Source: Sphingomonas sp. Leaf343 (GTDB taxonomy: Bacteria; Pseudomonadota; Alphaproteobacteria; Sphingomonadales; Sphingomonadaceae). Taken from it: a stretch of 64,000 bases of DNA. Where the stretch lies: positions 702,523-766,522 of the forward strand of contig NZ_LMPG01000001.1 of assembly GCF_001423765.1 (NCBI RefSeq), read 5' to 3'. Below are positions 19,612-26,257 of the stretch, piece after piece (the stretch's first letter is position 1; each line of letters opens with the position of its first letter). Under the pieces are notes generated by a model. It saw only the letters and a program-made list of their open reading frames with translations, had not been told where the DNA came from and made no database searches. Position numbers and translations under genes: made by a program.

Positions 19612-20186
19612 CGCCGCCCGACGATCTGGTGCGCGCGGTGGAGGCGGTGCTGTTCGCCTCCGCCGAGTCGCTGACCCTCGATGCGCTGGCGGCGCATGTC
19701 GGGGCGGACCCGCGCGCCGCGCTGGGCGTGCTGGCGAAGGATTATGCCGGTCGCGGCGTCGAACTCGTCCGGCGGGGCGAGCGGTGGCATTTCCAGACCG
19801 CCGCCGATCTCGCCCCGCTGCTCCGCCGCACGCGGGAGGAGACGCGGCGGCTGTCGCGCGCGGCGGTCGAGACGCTGGCGATCATCGCCTATCACGAACC
19901 CGTCAGCCGCGCCGAGATCGAGGCGGTCCGCGGCGTGCAGATCGCTAAGGGCACGCTGGACGTGCTGATGGAGGCAGGCTGGATTCGCCCCGCGGGGCGG
20001 CGCGAGGTGCCCGGGCGGCCGCTGACCTATGCGACCACGCCGGGCTTCCTCGCGCATTTCGGACTGGCCAGCCGCCGCGATCTGCCGGGCCTCGACGACC
20101 TGCGTGCGGCGGGTCTGCTGGACCCCGTCGACACCGTGTTCGATGGCGCGACGGAGCGGCTGGAAAAGGCCGGCGACTCCGACTAG
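19608..20186 (+). CDS. scpB: Segregation and condensation protein B
   Basis: ScpB is the paired winged-helix partner of ScpA. The 192-residue protein has the family start VRAVEAVLFASAESLTLDAL, the middle motif LSRAAVETLAIIAYHEPVSRAEIE, then IRGV-like VRGVQIAKGTLDVLMEAGWI and the end PLTYATTPGFLAHFGL. The ATG overlaps the scpA stop. It continues into tatABC after 29 bases, an arrangement typical of alphaproteobacteria. Confidence 0.95.
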   Translation: MTPPDDLVRAVEAVLFASAESLTLDALAAHVGADPRAALGVLAKDYAGRGVELVRRGERWHFQTAADLAPLLRRTREETRRLSRAAVETLAIIAYHEPVSRAEIEAVRGVQIAKGTLDVLMEAGWIRPAGRREVPGRPLTYATTPGFLAHFGLASRRDLPGLDDLRAAGLLDPVDTVFDGATERLEKAGDSD

Positions 20187-20215
20187 ATGGGACTTCATCT
20201 TCAGGAGTAAGCATC

Positions 20216-20461
20216 ATGGGCAGCTTCAGCCCGATTCACCTGCTCGTCCTTGCCGTCGTCGCCATCCTGCTCCTCGGCGGTGGCCGCTTCTCCAGCCTGA
20301 TGGGCGATGTCGCCAAGGGCGTGAAGAACTTCAAGAAGGGCATGGCCGAGCAGGACGAGGACGACAAGCCGGCCAAGCGCATCGAATCGCAGAAGCAGGC
20401 GGAGCCGGCGTTCGATCGCGACGGCAACGCCACCCGCGACACGCTGCGCGACGACCGTTGA
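20216..20461 (+). CDS. tatA: Twin-arginine translocase subunit TatA
   Basis: TatA forms the size-variable channel of the Tat system in the cytoplasmic membrane. The 81-residue protein has one N-terminal membrane helix (about 5-22, HLLVLAVVAILLLGGG), the conserved FG-like hinge here written as GRFSSLMGDVAKGVKNFKKGM, then an acidic tail. AGGAG lies eight bases before the ATG. The order tatA-tatB-tatC is intact. Confidence 0.95.
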   Translation: MGSFSPIHLLVLAVVAILLLGGGRFSSLMGDVAKGVKNFKKGMAEQDEDDKPAKRIESQKQAEPAFDRDGNATRDTLRDDR

Positions 20462-20491
20462 TCCGTTCCGCTCGCTAGGTCGCGGCACCGC

Positions 20492-20869
20492 ATGTTCGAT
20501 ATCGCGCCGACCGAGCTGATGCTGGTCGCCTTCGTGGCGCTGGTCGTGATCGGTCCCAAGGATCTGCCCAAGGCCCTGCGTGTGCTGGGCTATTGGGTCG
20601 GGAAGGCGCGCGGCGTCGCGCGCCAGTTCCGCTCCGGCTTCGACTCCATGGTCCGCGAGGCGGAACTGGAGGAGATGGAGAAGAAGTGGGCGGCGGAAAA
20701 CGAGCGCATCATGCGCGAGCATCCCGTCACGCCGACCGAGTCCGAAACTCCGCCTGACACGCTCGACACGCCGCACGACGCGACGACCGGGCCGGTGATG
20801 GTCGAGAAGCCGCACGTGGTGCCGGCCGAAGACCCTGACCCGCCGCGTTCCGAAGGAGCCGCATCGTGA
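20492..20869 (+). CDS. tatB: Twin-arginine translocase subunit TatB
   Basis: TatB binds signal peptides with TatC. The 125 residues begin MFDIAPTELMLVAFVALVVIGPKDLP, the TatB form of the family's membrane helix with the conserved Glu near the start and the GPKDLP hinge. A charged amphipathic helix and a Pro/Glu-rich tail follow. The stop overlaps the GTG of tatC. Confidence 0.95.
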   Translation: MFDIAPTELMLVAFVALVVIGPKDLPKALRVLGYWVGKARGVARQFRSGFDSMVREAELEEMEKKWAAENERIMREHPVTPTESETPPDTLDTPHDATTGPVMVEKPHVVPAEDPDPPRSEGAAS

Positions 20870-21639
20870 GCGACGCGACGAGCGAGATCGACGAGAGCCG
20901 CGCGCCGCTGCTCGATCATCTGATCGAGCTGCGTCGTCGGCTGCTCTATTGCATCGCGGCGGTGCTGGTGACGTTCGGCGTCAGCTATTATTTCGCGGAA
21001 GGGATTTTCGGCTTTCTGGTGCAGCCGCTGCTGTCGGCGGGCCAGAAGACCGTGATCTACACAGAGATCTTCGAGGCGTTCTTCGTCAAGGTGAAGGTCG
21101 CGTTTTTCGCGGCGATGATGATGTCGTTTCCGGTCATCGCCAACCAGTTGTGGCAGTTCGTCGCGCCCGGGCTGTATCGCAAGGAAAAGCGTGCGCTGTT
21201 GCCGTTCCTCCTGGCGACGCCGGTGCTGTTCATCGGGGGCGCGGCGATGGCCTATTACATCGCGATCCCGATGGCGCTGCACTTCCTGTTGAGCTTCCAG
21301 GGGAATATCGGTGGCGTGAACCAGGAAGCGTTGCCGGCGATCGGCAATTACCTGTCGTTCGTGATGCAGTTCCTGTTCGGCTTCGGCATCGCGTTCCTGC
21401 TGCCGGTGCTGCTGATGCTGCTGGAGCGGGCGGGGATCGTGACGCGACTGCAACTCGTGTCCGCCCGCCGCTACGCGATCGTCGGTGCCTTCGCGATCGC
21501 CGCGGTGCTGACGCCCCCGGACGTCGGATCGCAGCTGCTGCTCGCGATCCCGTTGTGCATTCTCTACGAGATGGCGCTGATCGGCATCTGGTTTACGGAG
21601 CGCCGCCGCGCCCGTGAGGCGGAAGCGGTCACCGAATAG
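20866..21639 (+). CDS. tatC: Twin-arginine translocase subunit TatC
   Basis: TatC is the six-helix membrane receptor for twin-arginine signal peptides. The 257-residue protein opens with the conserved LLDHLIELRRRLLYCI, then has six hydrophobic segments; FYTEIFEAFFVKVKVA-type and PVIANQLWQFVAPGLYRKEKR motifs are present, as is the late LTPPDVGSQLLLAIPLCILYE. The start is GTG at 20866, overlapping tatB. A strong terminator follows. Confidence 0.96.
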   Translation: MSDATSEIDESRAPLLDHLIELRRRLLYCIAAVLVTFGVSYYFAEGIFGFLVQPLLSAGQKTVIYTEIFEAFFVKVKVAFFAAMMMSFPVIANQLWQFVAPGLYRKEKRALLPFLLATPVLFIGGAAMAYYIAIPMALHFLLSFQGNIGGVNQEALPAIGNYLSFVMQFLFGFGIAFLLPVLLMLLERAGIVTRLQLVSARRYAIVGAFAIAAVLTPPDVGSQLLLAIPLCILYEMALIGIWFTERRRAREAEAVTE

Positions 21640-21653
21640 GCGCACACGAAAAC

Positions 21654-21681
21654 GGGCCGCGCGACGCGTGTCGCGCGGCCC
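21654..21681. terminator. Bidirectional terminator tatC / entericidin gene
   Basis: GGGCCGCGCGAC (21654-21665) pairs perfectly with GTCGCGCGGCCC (21670-21681) around a four-base loop. On the minus strand the stem is followed by GTTTTCG, so it is a good intrinsic terminator for the small lipoprotein gene; it also ends the tat transcript. Confidence 0.85.
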
Positions 21682-21698
21682 GCCTTCAAGCGTATCGC

Positions 21699-21833
21699 TT
21701 ACTTGGCGTCGCTCGCCGTCTTGGCGACCGTGTCGCCGGCCGAACCGACGTCCTTGCCCATGCCTTCGACCGTGTTGCATGCCGAGACGAGCAGGCTGCC
21801 GGCGATCAAAGCCAGACCGACCAATTTACGCAT
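21699..21833 (-). CDS. Entericidin A/B-like small lipoprotein
   Basis: This 44-residue protein starts MRKLVGLALIAGSLLVSAC, a lipoprotein signal with the lipobox cysteine at residue 19, followed by NTVEGMGKDVGSAGDTVAKT. That layout is the entericidin EcnA/EcnB family, small envelope lipoproteins often induced by stress in Gram-negative bacteria. I chose the ATG at 21833; longer in-frame starts would bury the signal peptide. Upstream, on the minus strand, GGAAC (21890-21894) followed after 16 bases by CATT weakly resembles an EcfG promoter. Confidence 0.82.
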   Translation of the reverse strand: MRKLVGLALIAGSLLVSACNTVEGMGKDVGSAGDTVAKTASDAK

Positions 21834-21963
21834 GATGTACCTCCCAAAGGGCTTGAATGCCGTTGGGGCAATGCGTCGCGGCGGATATCGTTCCACCATC
21901 GCAAGGATATGGACAGAGCAAAACAGATCGCAGCGGAAAAGTTAAAGGCCCGAAAACGTCACC

Positions 21964-21973
21964 GGGGGGGGGG
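21964..21973 (+). other. Run of ten G residues in a non-coding gap
   Basis: Ten consecutive G residues lie in the 264-base gap 21834-22097, between the entericidin gene and the 3' end of the PhyP-like gene; a seven-G run follows at about 22014. Such tracts are slippage-prone. No gene spans them. Apart from the weak promoter motif noted for the entericidin gene, I see nothing else in the gap. Confidence 0.8.
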
Positions 21974-22097
21974 AGGGTGAGCGCCTTCGGGCCTATGTCG
22001 TGGATCGCGAGAGCGGGGGGGCATAAGGTCGCGATCCGAATATCATAACCCCGATTGCTGGCACGGGTTCCACGCCCTTGCGGCGCAACGGCGATTT

Positions 22098-23723
22098 TTA
22101 TTCGCGTCCCACCACGGCGACGGCGATCTCATATGCGCCGGTCAGCGGATCGTGATGCAGCGGGGAGCGGAGCTGGCGCGACAGCCCCTCGAGGATACGG
22201 CCATAGCGATTGCGCGCGAGATCACGCAGCGTGTCACCGTCCAACAGGGCGCGCGACACGACCCGCAGCGTGGCCCGCTGCTCCTGATCTCCGGCCTTCA
22301 CCGAAACCTTGATCTGCGCGGCCGTATCGCAGGTATAGGCGAGTTCGACGATCTCTGTGAACAGGAACGCGACCGCCACGGCGACGTCCTGATTGACGAG
22401 GAAGGGATCGACGTCGAGCTTGATCGCGACGCCGGAGCCCTTGTCGGACGTGGCACGCAGGTTGGATGCCAGTTCCCCGATCATCGTGCGCAGGTTCAGG
22501 CCGCGATGCTCCTCCAGCTCCGCGAAATGGTGACGATGCACCACCGCGAGCGCATCGACGCGCCGCTGGATCGCCGCATAGGCCGCCGTCGCATCGGCGC
22601 TGGCGGCCCCGCGTGCGTGGAAGGCGATCAGGCTGGCGATCACCTGGAGGTTGTTCTTGACGCGGTGGTGCACTTCGCGCGTCAGCTTGGTCTGGCGGCG
22701 CAGACCCTCCTCCAGCCCCGCCTCGTGTTCGGCGACGGTTCGGCTGATCGTGCGGAACGTCTCGCCGAGTTCCCGGATCTCCTGCGCGGGCAGCCGGCTG
22801 GGCGGCGGCACGGGCACTTCCTCGCCAGGTTTGAACGAGGCGATCTCGCGGCGCAGATCGCGCAGGGGTCGCAGGAGCAGGCGGTCGACCACGAACCAGC
22901 CGATCCACGCAGCGGCGGCCCACATCAGCAGCGGCAGCAGCATCGCGACGACCATCGACGACGTCACCGGTGCGCTGCGGACGCTGGTCCTGAGCGCGAG
23001 GCCGGCGATGCCGAGTTCGGTCCGCATCGTCTCCATGCGCTGGAGCGGGCCGCCATCGGGCAGCGGCTCCAGGTCGATCGCCTCGTCGTCGAGGATCAAT
23101 GCGCTGGCAAAGGTCGTCGCACGGCTGGTCGGACGGCCGAGTTCGCGCAGGAAATCCTGCGGGAAGAAGGCGCGGGCGACGACGTCCTTGCGCGGCGCGC
23201 TGATCGCGAGGATCAGACCGCGATCGGGCACGATGCTGGCGGTCGTCGCGGCATCGGTCGCCGTCGCGGACGAGCGGGGCAGGCGTTCGCCGCACAGCAC
23301 ATGGCCCATGCGGTCCGCGATCTCGAAGCGCGCGCCGACCGAGGCCTGTTGTGCGAAGACGCCCTGCGCGCGAGCGCAACTGGGCGCATCGGCGGGATCG
23401 ATGTCGAGTGCGTTCACCGCGACGCGCAGCGCGGTCATGTCGCCGACCAGCTCGATGGCGATCGATCGGGCACTTTCCGTGGCGGCGATCCTGAGCCGCG
23501 AGCGGGCCTCGGCGTCGGTCAGGCGCGTGGTCTGCAACGTCGCGACGATCGCGATCAGGGCGAGCGGCAACAACGCGCCGCTCAGAACCAGCAACAGCTT
23601 CGCGCCGGTGGGCAGCCGCGACAGCGACAGTCGCGACCACTTGCCTGCGGTTTCGGTCATCTCAAGGCCGCCGGCGTCTGCGCCGGTCCGGACATCAACC
23701 CGGATAGCGGCGTCATCTGCCAT
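22098..23723 (-). CDS. HisKA_2/HWE-type sensor protein of the stress locus, PhyP-like
   Basis: The 541-residue membrane protein has a first membrane segment at about 41-63, a periplasmic sensor region, a second at about 257-283, and a cytoplasmic HisKA_2 domain with the motif HHRVKNNLQVIASLIAFHA; the likely phospho-His is H353. The ATPase part is degenerate: where an N box (xNELxxNA) is expected the sequence is FTEIVELAY, and no DxGxG motif follows. Sphingomonas PhyP, a negative regulator of PhyR and likely phosphatase, is encoded next to phyR/nepR, so PhyP is the best match by position and features. It sits 12 bases after nepR, probably as an operon. Confidence 0.8.
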   Translation of the reverse strand: MADDAAIRVDVRTGADAGGLEMTETAGKWSRLSLSRLPTGAKLLLVLSGALLPLALIAIVATLQTTRLTDAEARSRLRIAATESARSIAIELVGDMTALRVAVNALDIDPADAPSCARAQGVFAQQASVGARFEIADRMGHVLCGERLPRSSATATDAATTASIVPDRGLILAISAPRKDVVARAFFPQDFLRELGRPTSRATTFASALILDDEAIDLEPLPDGGPLQRMETMRTELGIAGLALRTSVRSAPVTSSMVVAMLLPLLMWAAAAWIGWFVVDRLLLRPLRDLRREIASFKPGEEVPVPPPSRLPAQEIRELGETFRTISRTVAEHEAGLEEGLRRQTKLTREVHHRVKNNLQVIASLIAFHARGAASADATAAYAAIQRRVDALAVVHRHHFAELEEHRGLNLRTMIGELASNLRATSDKGSGVAIKLDVDPFLVNQDVAVAVAFLFTEIVELAYTCDTAAQIKVSVKAGDQEQRATLRVVSRALLDGDTLRDLARNRYGRILEGLSRQLRSPLHHDPLTGAYEIAVAVVGRE

Positions 23724-23735
23724 GACGCGATTCCG

Positions 23736-23981
23736 TCAGTTCAATTTGCCGAGCAGGTCGAGCAGGTCGTCGGGGACCTTCTCCTCGACGGTCTGTTGAT
23801 AGACCGATCGGAGCGCCGATCCGACCGGCTGGTCCATCGCGCCGTCGGGTCCGCGCGGCTTCGACCCTCGCGATCCCGGTTCCGGCGGGGACGAACGCGT
23901 GTCTGCCGGAATCTTCGATGTACTGTCCTGACCCAACCGACCGTATCCCCCTGAGGCTGCGCCGGGCGGGTGCTTACCCAT
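23736..23981 (-). CDS. nepR: Anti-sigma factor NepR
   Basis: NepR holds the EcfG sigma factor inactive until phosphorylated PhyR titrates it away. The 81-residue protein has a disordered Pro/Gly/Ser-rich N-terminus and the diagnostic C-terminal helices VGSALRSVYQQTVEEKVPDD followed by LLDLLGKLN. I chose the ATG at 23981, which leaves a leader holding an EcfG-type promoter. It is divergent from phyR and runs with the PhyP-like gene. Confidence 0.92.
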   Translation of the reverse strand: MGKHPPGAASGGYGRLGQDSTSKIPADTRSSPPEPGSRGSKPRGPDGAMDQPVGSALRSVYQQTVEEKVPDDLLDLLGKLN

Positions 23982-24066
23982 TCCAGTCGACGTGCCGACA
24001 ATGTCGAACCCGGTATCCCCGCTATGGCTGATGCCACAAATCCACGGTGACCCGATTGCGCGAGGA

Positions 24067-24091
24067 AACCAAACAGCATTTCGTTTGTTCC
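24067..24091 (-). promoter_or_regulatory. EcfG-type promoter for nepR
   Basis: On the minus strand GGAAC (24087-24091) is followed after 16 bases by GGTT (24067-24070). This fits the alphaproteobacterial EcfG consensus GGAAC-N16/17-cGTT, with only the weakly conserved first base of the -10 differing. It points toward nepR, with the -10 about 85 bases before the start codon, consistent with autoregulation of the stress response. Confidence 0.7.
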
Positions 24092-24240
24092 CTGCGGGCA
24101 CGAAAATTCCGGGGGTGCGATTTCCGTGCAACCGGGGCATGTCGAATTGCATTTGTACGTGGATCAGTCTCTGCGGCCAGCCTTTGCGCCACGAAAGGCG
24201 TGCGCGGTCGCCCATTAACGCCAGGGAGTCACTTCGCCTC

Positions 24241-25038
24241 ATGTCGCTCGGACAGCAACTCGCACCGCATCTGCCCTTCCTCCGCCGCTATGGCCGCGCC
24301 CTGACGGGCAGCCAGAACCACGGAGACAAGTATGTCCGTGCGACACTGGAGGCGATCGTCGCCGCGCCGGACCAGTTCCCCAAGGACGTGGAGCCGCGGC
24401 TGGGTCTCTACCGCATGTTCCAGGGCATCTGGGCGTCGGCCAATTATGACGAGATGGATGCGACGGGCGAGGCGGACGGTGCGGAGGCGCTGACGCGGGC
24501 ACGGCTGGCGCGGATGACGCCGCTGTCGCGGCAGGCGTTGTTGCTGACCGCGATGGAGGGATTCACCCCGGAGGACGCGGCCTATCTGATCGACGTCGAG
24601 CCGGAGGAGGTCGAGACGCTGGTCGCGGAGGCGCTCGCCGAGATCGAGCAGCAGACCCGCGCCCGCGTCCTCATCATCGAGGACGAGCCGATCATCGCGA
24701 TGGATATCGAGACGATCGTGCGCGATCTGGGCCACGAGGTCACCGGCATCGCAGTGACGCGCGACGAAGCGGTTGGGCTGGCGATGGAGGATCGTCCGGG
24801 CCTCGTCCTCGCCGACATCCAGCTGGCGGACGACAGTTCGGGCATCGACGCGGTCAAGGACATCCTGGCCGAGTTCGAGGTCCCGGTGATCTTCATCACC
24901 GCCTTCCCGGAACGTCTGCTGACGGGCGAGCGGCCGGAGCCGACCTTCCTCATCACCAAGCCTTTCCAGCGGTCGACGGTGAAGGCGGCGATCAGCCAGG
25001 CGTTGTTCTTCGACCAGGCGACCATTCCGTCGGAATGA
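24241..25038 (+). CDS. phyR: Stress response regulator PhyR (sigma-factor mimic)
   Basis: PhyR is the anti-anti-sigma factor of the alphaproteobacterial general stress response. The 265 residues comprise an N-terminal sigma-like domain resembling sigma2 and sigma4 of ECF factors (SLGQQLAPHLPFLRRYGRALTG, LSRQALLLTAMEGFTPEDAA) and a C-terminal receiver from RVLIIEDEPIIAMDIE (about 143). The phosphoacceptor is Asp192 in VLADIQL, and the receiver Lys is in LITKPF. ATG 24241 starts at the conserved N-terminus. It is transcribed away from nepR. Confidence 0.96.
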   Translation: MSLGQQLAPHLPFLRRYGRALTGSQNHGDKYVRATLEAIVAAPDQFPKDVEPRLGLYRMFQGIWASANYDEMDATGEADGAEALTRARLARMTPLSRQALLLTAMEGFTPEDAAYLIDVEPEEVETLVAEALAEIEQQTRARVLIIEDEPIIAMDIETIVRDLGHEVTGIAVTRDEAVGLAMEDRPGLVLADIQLADDSSGIDAVKDILAEFEVPVIFITAFPERLLTGERPEPTFLITKPFQRSTVKAAISQALFFDQATIPSE

Positions 25039-25118
25039 CGTCATGGCCCGCGGCCTGCACCCCGTCGTGCGCCCGCGGGCATTACGGACCCAAAACGACT
25101 TTGGAGCATTGACCCGTC

Positions 25119-25256
25119 ATGGCTGATCCGAACGAACCCATCCATGTCACCACGGAAGAAGCGCGCGCGGGATCGACGCCGCATATGACGCGGTACATCC
25201 TGCCGATTTCCCTGATACTGGTGATCGTGATCTTCGCGGTGATCGTGTTCCGCTAG
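25119..25256 (+). CDS. 45-residue single-span membrane protein in the stress locus
   Basis: No function is known to me. The ORF has an acidic 25-residue N-terminus (MADPNEPIHVTTEEARAGST) followed by one very hydrophobic helix at about 27-44 (ILPISLILVIVIFAVIVF) and a final Arg. It stands alone between phyR and ecfG on the same strand, 80 bases after phyR. Its clean soluble-then-membrane layout and codon use like its neighbours argue that it is real. Its ribosome binding site is weak (GGAG 13 bases upstream). Confidence 0.65.
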   Translation: MADPNEPIHVTTEEARAGSTPHMTRYILPISLILVIVIFAVIVFR

Positions 25257-25368
25257 ACGAAACGACTAGGAACAGGTGGTTTTCCGATGGCGCGACTGGC
25301 AAAGGGCCGGGTCGTCGCCTATCTTCCGCACCGGCGCGCGCTGCGCCGACTATTGCGATCGGACATGA

Positions 25369-26016
25369 ATGACCCAGCCGATGCTGCGTGACGAGGACGA
25401 CGAGGAGCAGGAAGCTCCCGTCGTGGAGCATGTCTCGCTATCAGATCCCGAGTTCAAGCAGCAGCTTGGACAAGTGATTCCCCATTTGCGCGCGTTCGGC
25501 CGTTCGCTGTCGGGCAGCCGCGACCTTGCCGACGATCTGGTGCAGGAGACGCTGTTGAAGGCGTGGGCCGCGCGCAAGCGGTTTCAGGCCGGCACGAACA
25601 TGCGCGCATGGACCTTCATCATCCTGCGCAATCTGTATCTGTCGCAGATGCGCCGCGCCCGGTTCAAGGGCGAGTGGGACGATCTGGTCGCCGACCGCAT
25701 TCTCGCCGCCCCCGCCAGTCAGGAGCGTCATGTCGAGTTGGGCGATATGCAGCGGGCGTTGATGCACCTGCCGCAGCCGCAGCGCGAGGCGTTGATCCTC
25801 GTCGGCGCGGGCGGCTTCGCCTACGAGGAAGCCGCCGAGATCTGTCAGGTCGCGGTCGGCACGATAAAGAGCCGTGTCGCGCGTGGCCGCGTCGCGCTGG
25901 AGACGCTGTTGAGCGACGGATCGCTGCCGGCGCGCAGCGAGCATGAAACGGATACCAGCATCACCGCGCTGGATTCGATCATGGGCGATGTCGAACATCT
26001 CAGCCGGGGGCGTTGA
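25369..26016 (+). CDS. ecfG: General stress response ECF sigma factor EcfG
   Basis: EcfG directs RNA polymerase to stress promoters with GGAAC -35 elements. The 215-residue protein has sigma region 2 (LRAFGRSLSGSRDLADDLVQ, then NMRAWTFIILRNLYLSQMRR) and region 4 (LPQPQREALILVGAGGFAYE, then CQVAVGTIKSRVARGR), the EcfG (ECF15) pattern. The N- and C-terminal extensions are short. ATG 25369 is used; a competing ATG four bases upstream is out of frame. The locus also holds phyR, nepR and the PhyP-like gene. Confidence 0.93.
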   Translation: MTQPMLRDEDDEEQEAPVVEHVSLSDPEFKQQLGQVIPHLRAFGRSLSGSRDLADDLVQETLLKAWAARKRFQAGTNMRAWTFIILRNLYLSQMRRARFKGEWDDLVADRILAAPASQERHVELGDMQRALMHLPQPQREALILVGAGGFAYEEAAEICQVAVGTIKSRVARGRVALETLLSDGSLPARSEHETDTSITALDSIMGDVEHLSRGR

Positions 26017-26032
26017 CCCGCCTGCGATCAGG

Positions 26033-26212
26033 TCAGCCCCGTTCCGGAGCAGGACGATCGAGCCGCTGGAGCAGGCGCTGCATATCATCCGGCAGGTTCG
26101 CCAGATTACCGAACGCATCGCGTAGCGTCATGCCGATCGCATCCGTGGCACGGGGCGCACGGACGATCTGGCCGTCGCCCTCGTCGATCATCGGAATGGA
26201 TGCCCATGTCAT
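26033..26212 (-). CDS. Second NepR-like small protein, antiparallel to ecfG
   Basis: This 59-residue ORF ends 16 bases from the ecfG stop on the opposite strand. Its C-terminal half, AIGMTLRDAFGNLANLPDD followed by MQRLLQRLD, follows the NepR pattern IGxxLRxxY...PDDxxxLLxxL and aligns with the nearby NepR (VGSALRSVYQQTVEEKVPDD, LLDLLGKLN) apart from a three-residue deletion. ATG 26212 is one start; ATG 26236 would give 67 residues. It fills an otherwise empty 240-base gap before glnE. I infer an anti-sigma or decoy role; this is unproven. Confidence 0.55.
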   Translation of the reverse strand: MTWASIPMIDEGDGQIVRAPRATDAIGMTLRDAFGNLANLPDDMQRLLQRLDRPAPERG

Positions 26213-26257
26213 GGCATCATCAACGACACAGATCATGTTTCGTTGCGGTTCAATGAC

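Noticed and set aside
21834..22097. Small RNA gene in the G-rich gap after the entericidin gene
   Set aside because: No promoter-plus-terminator pair or stable fold could be supported beyond homopolymer G runs.
25269..25290. EcfG-type promoter (GGAAC) upstream of ecfG
   Set aside because: GGAAC is present but no CGTT-like -10 lies 16-17 bases downstream.
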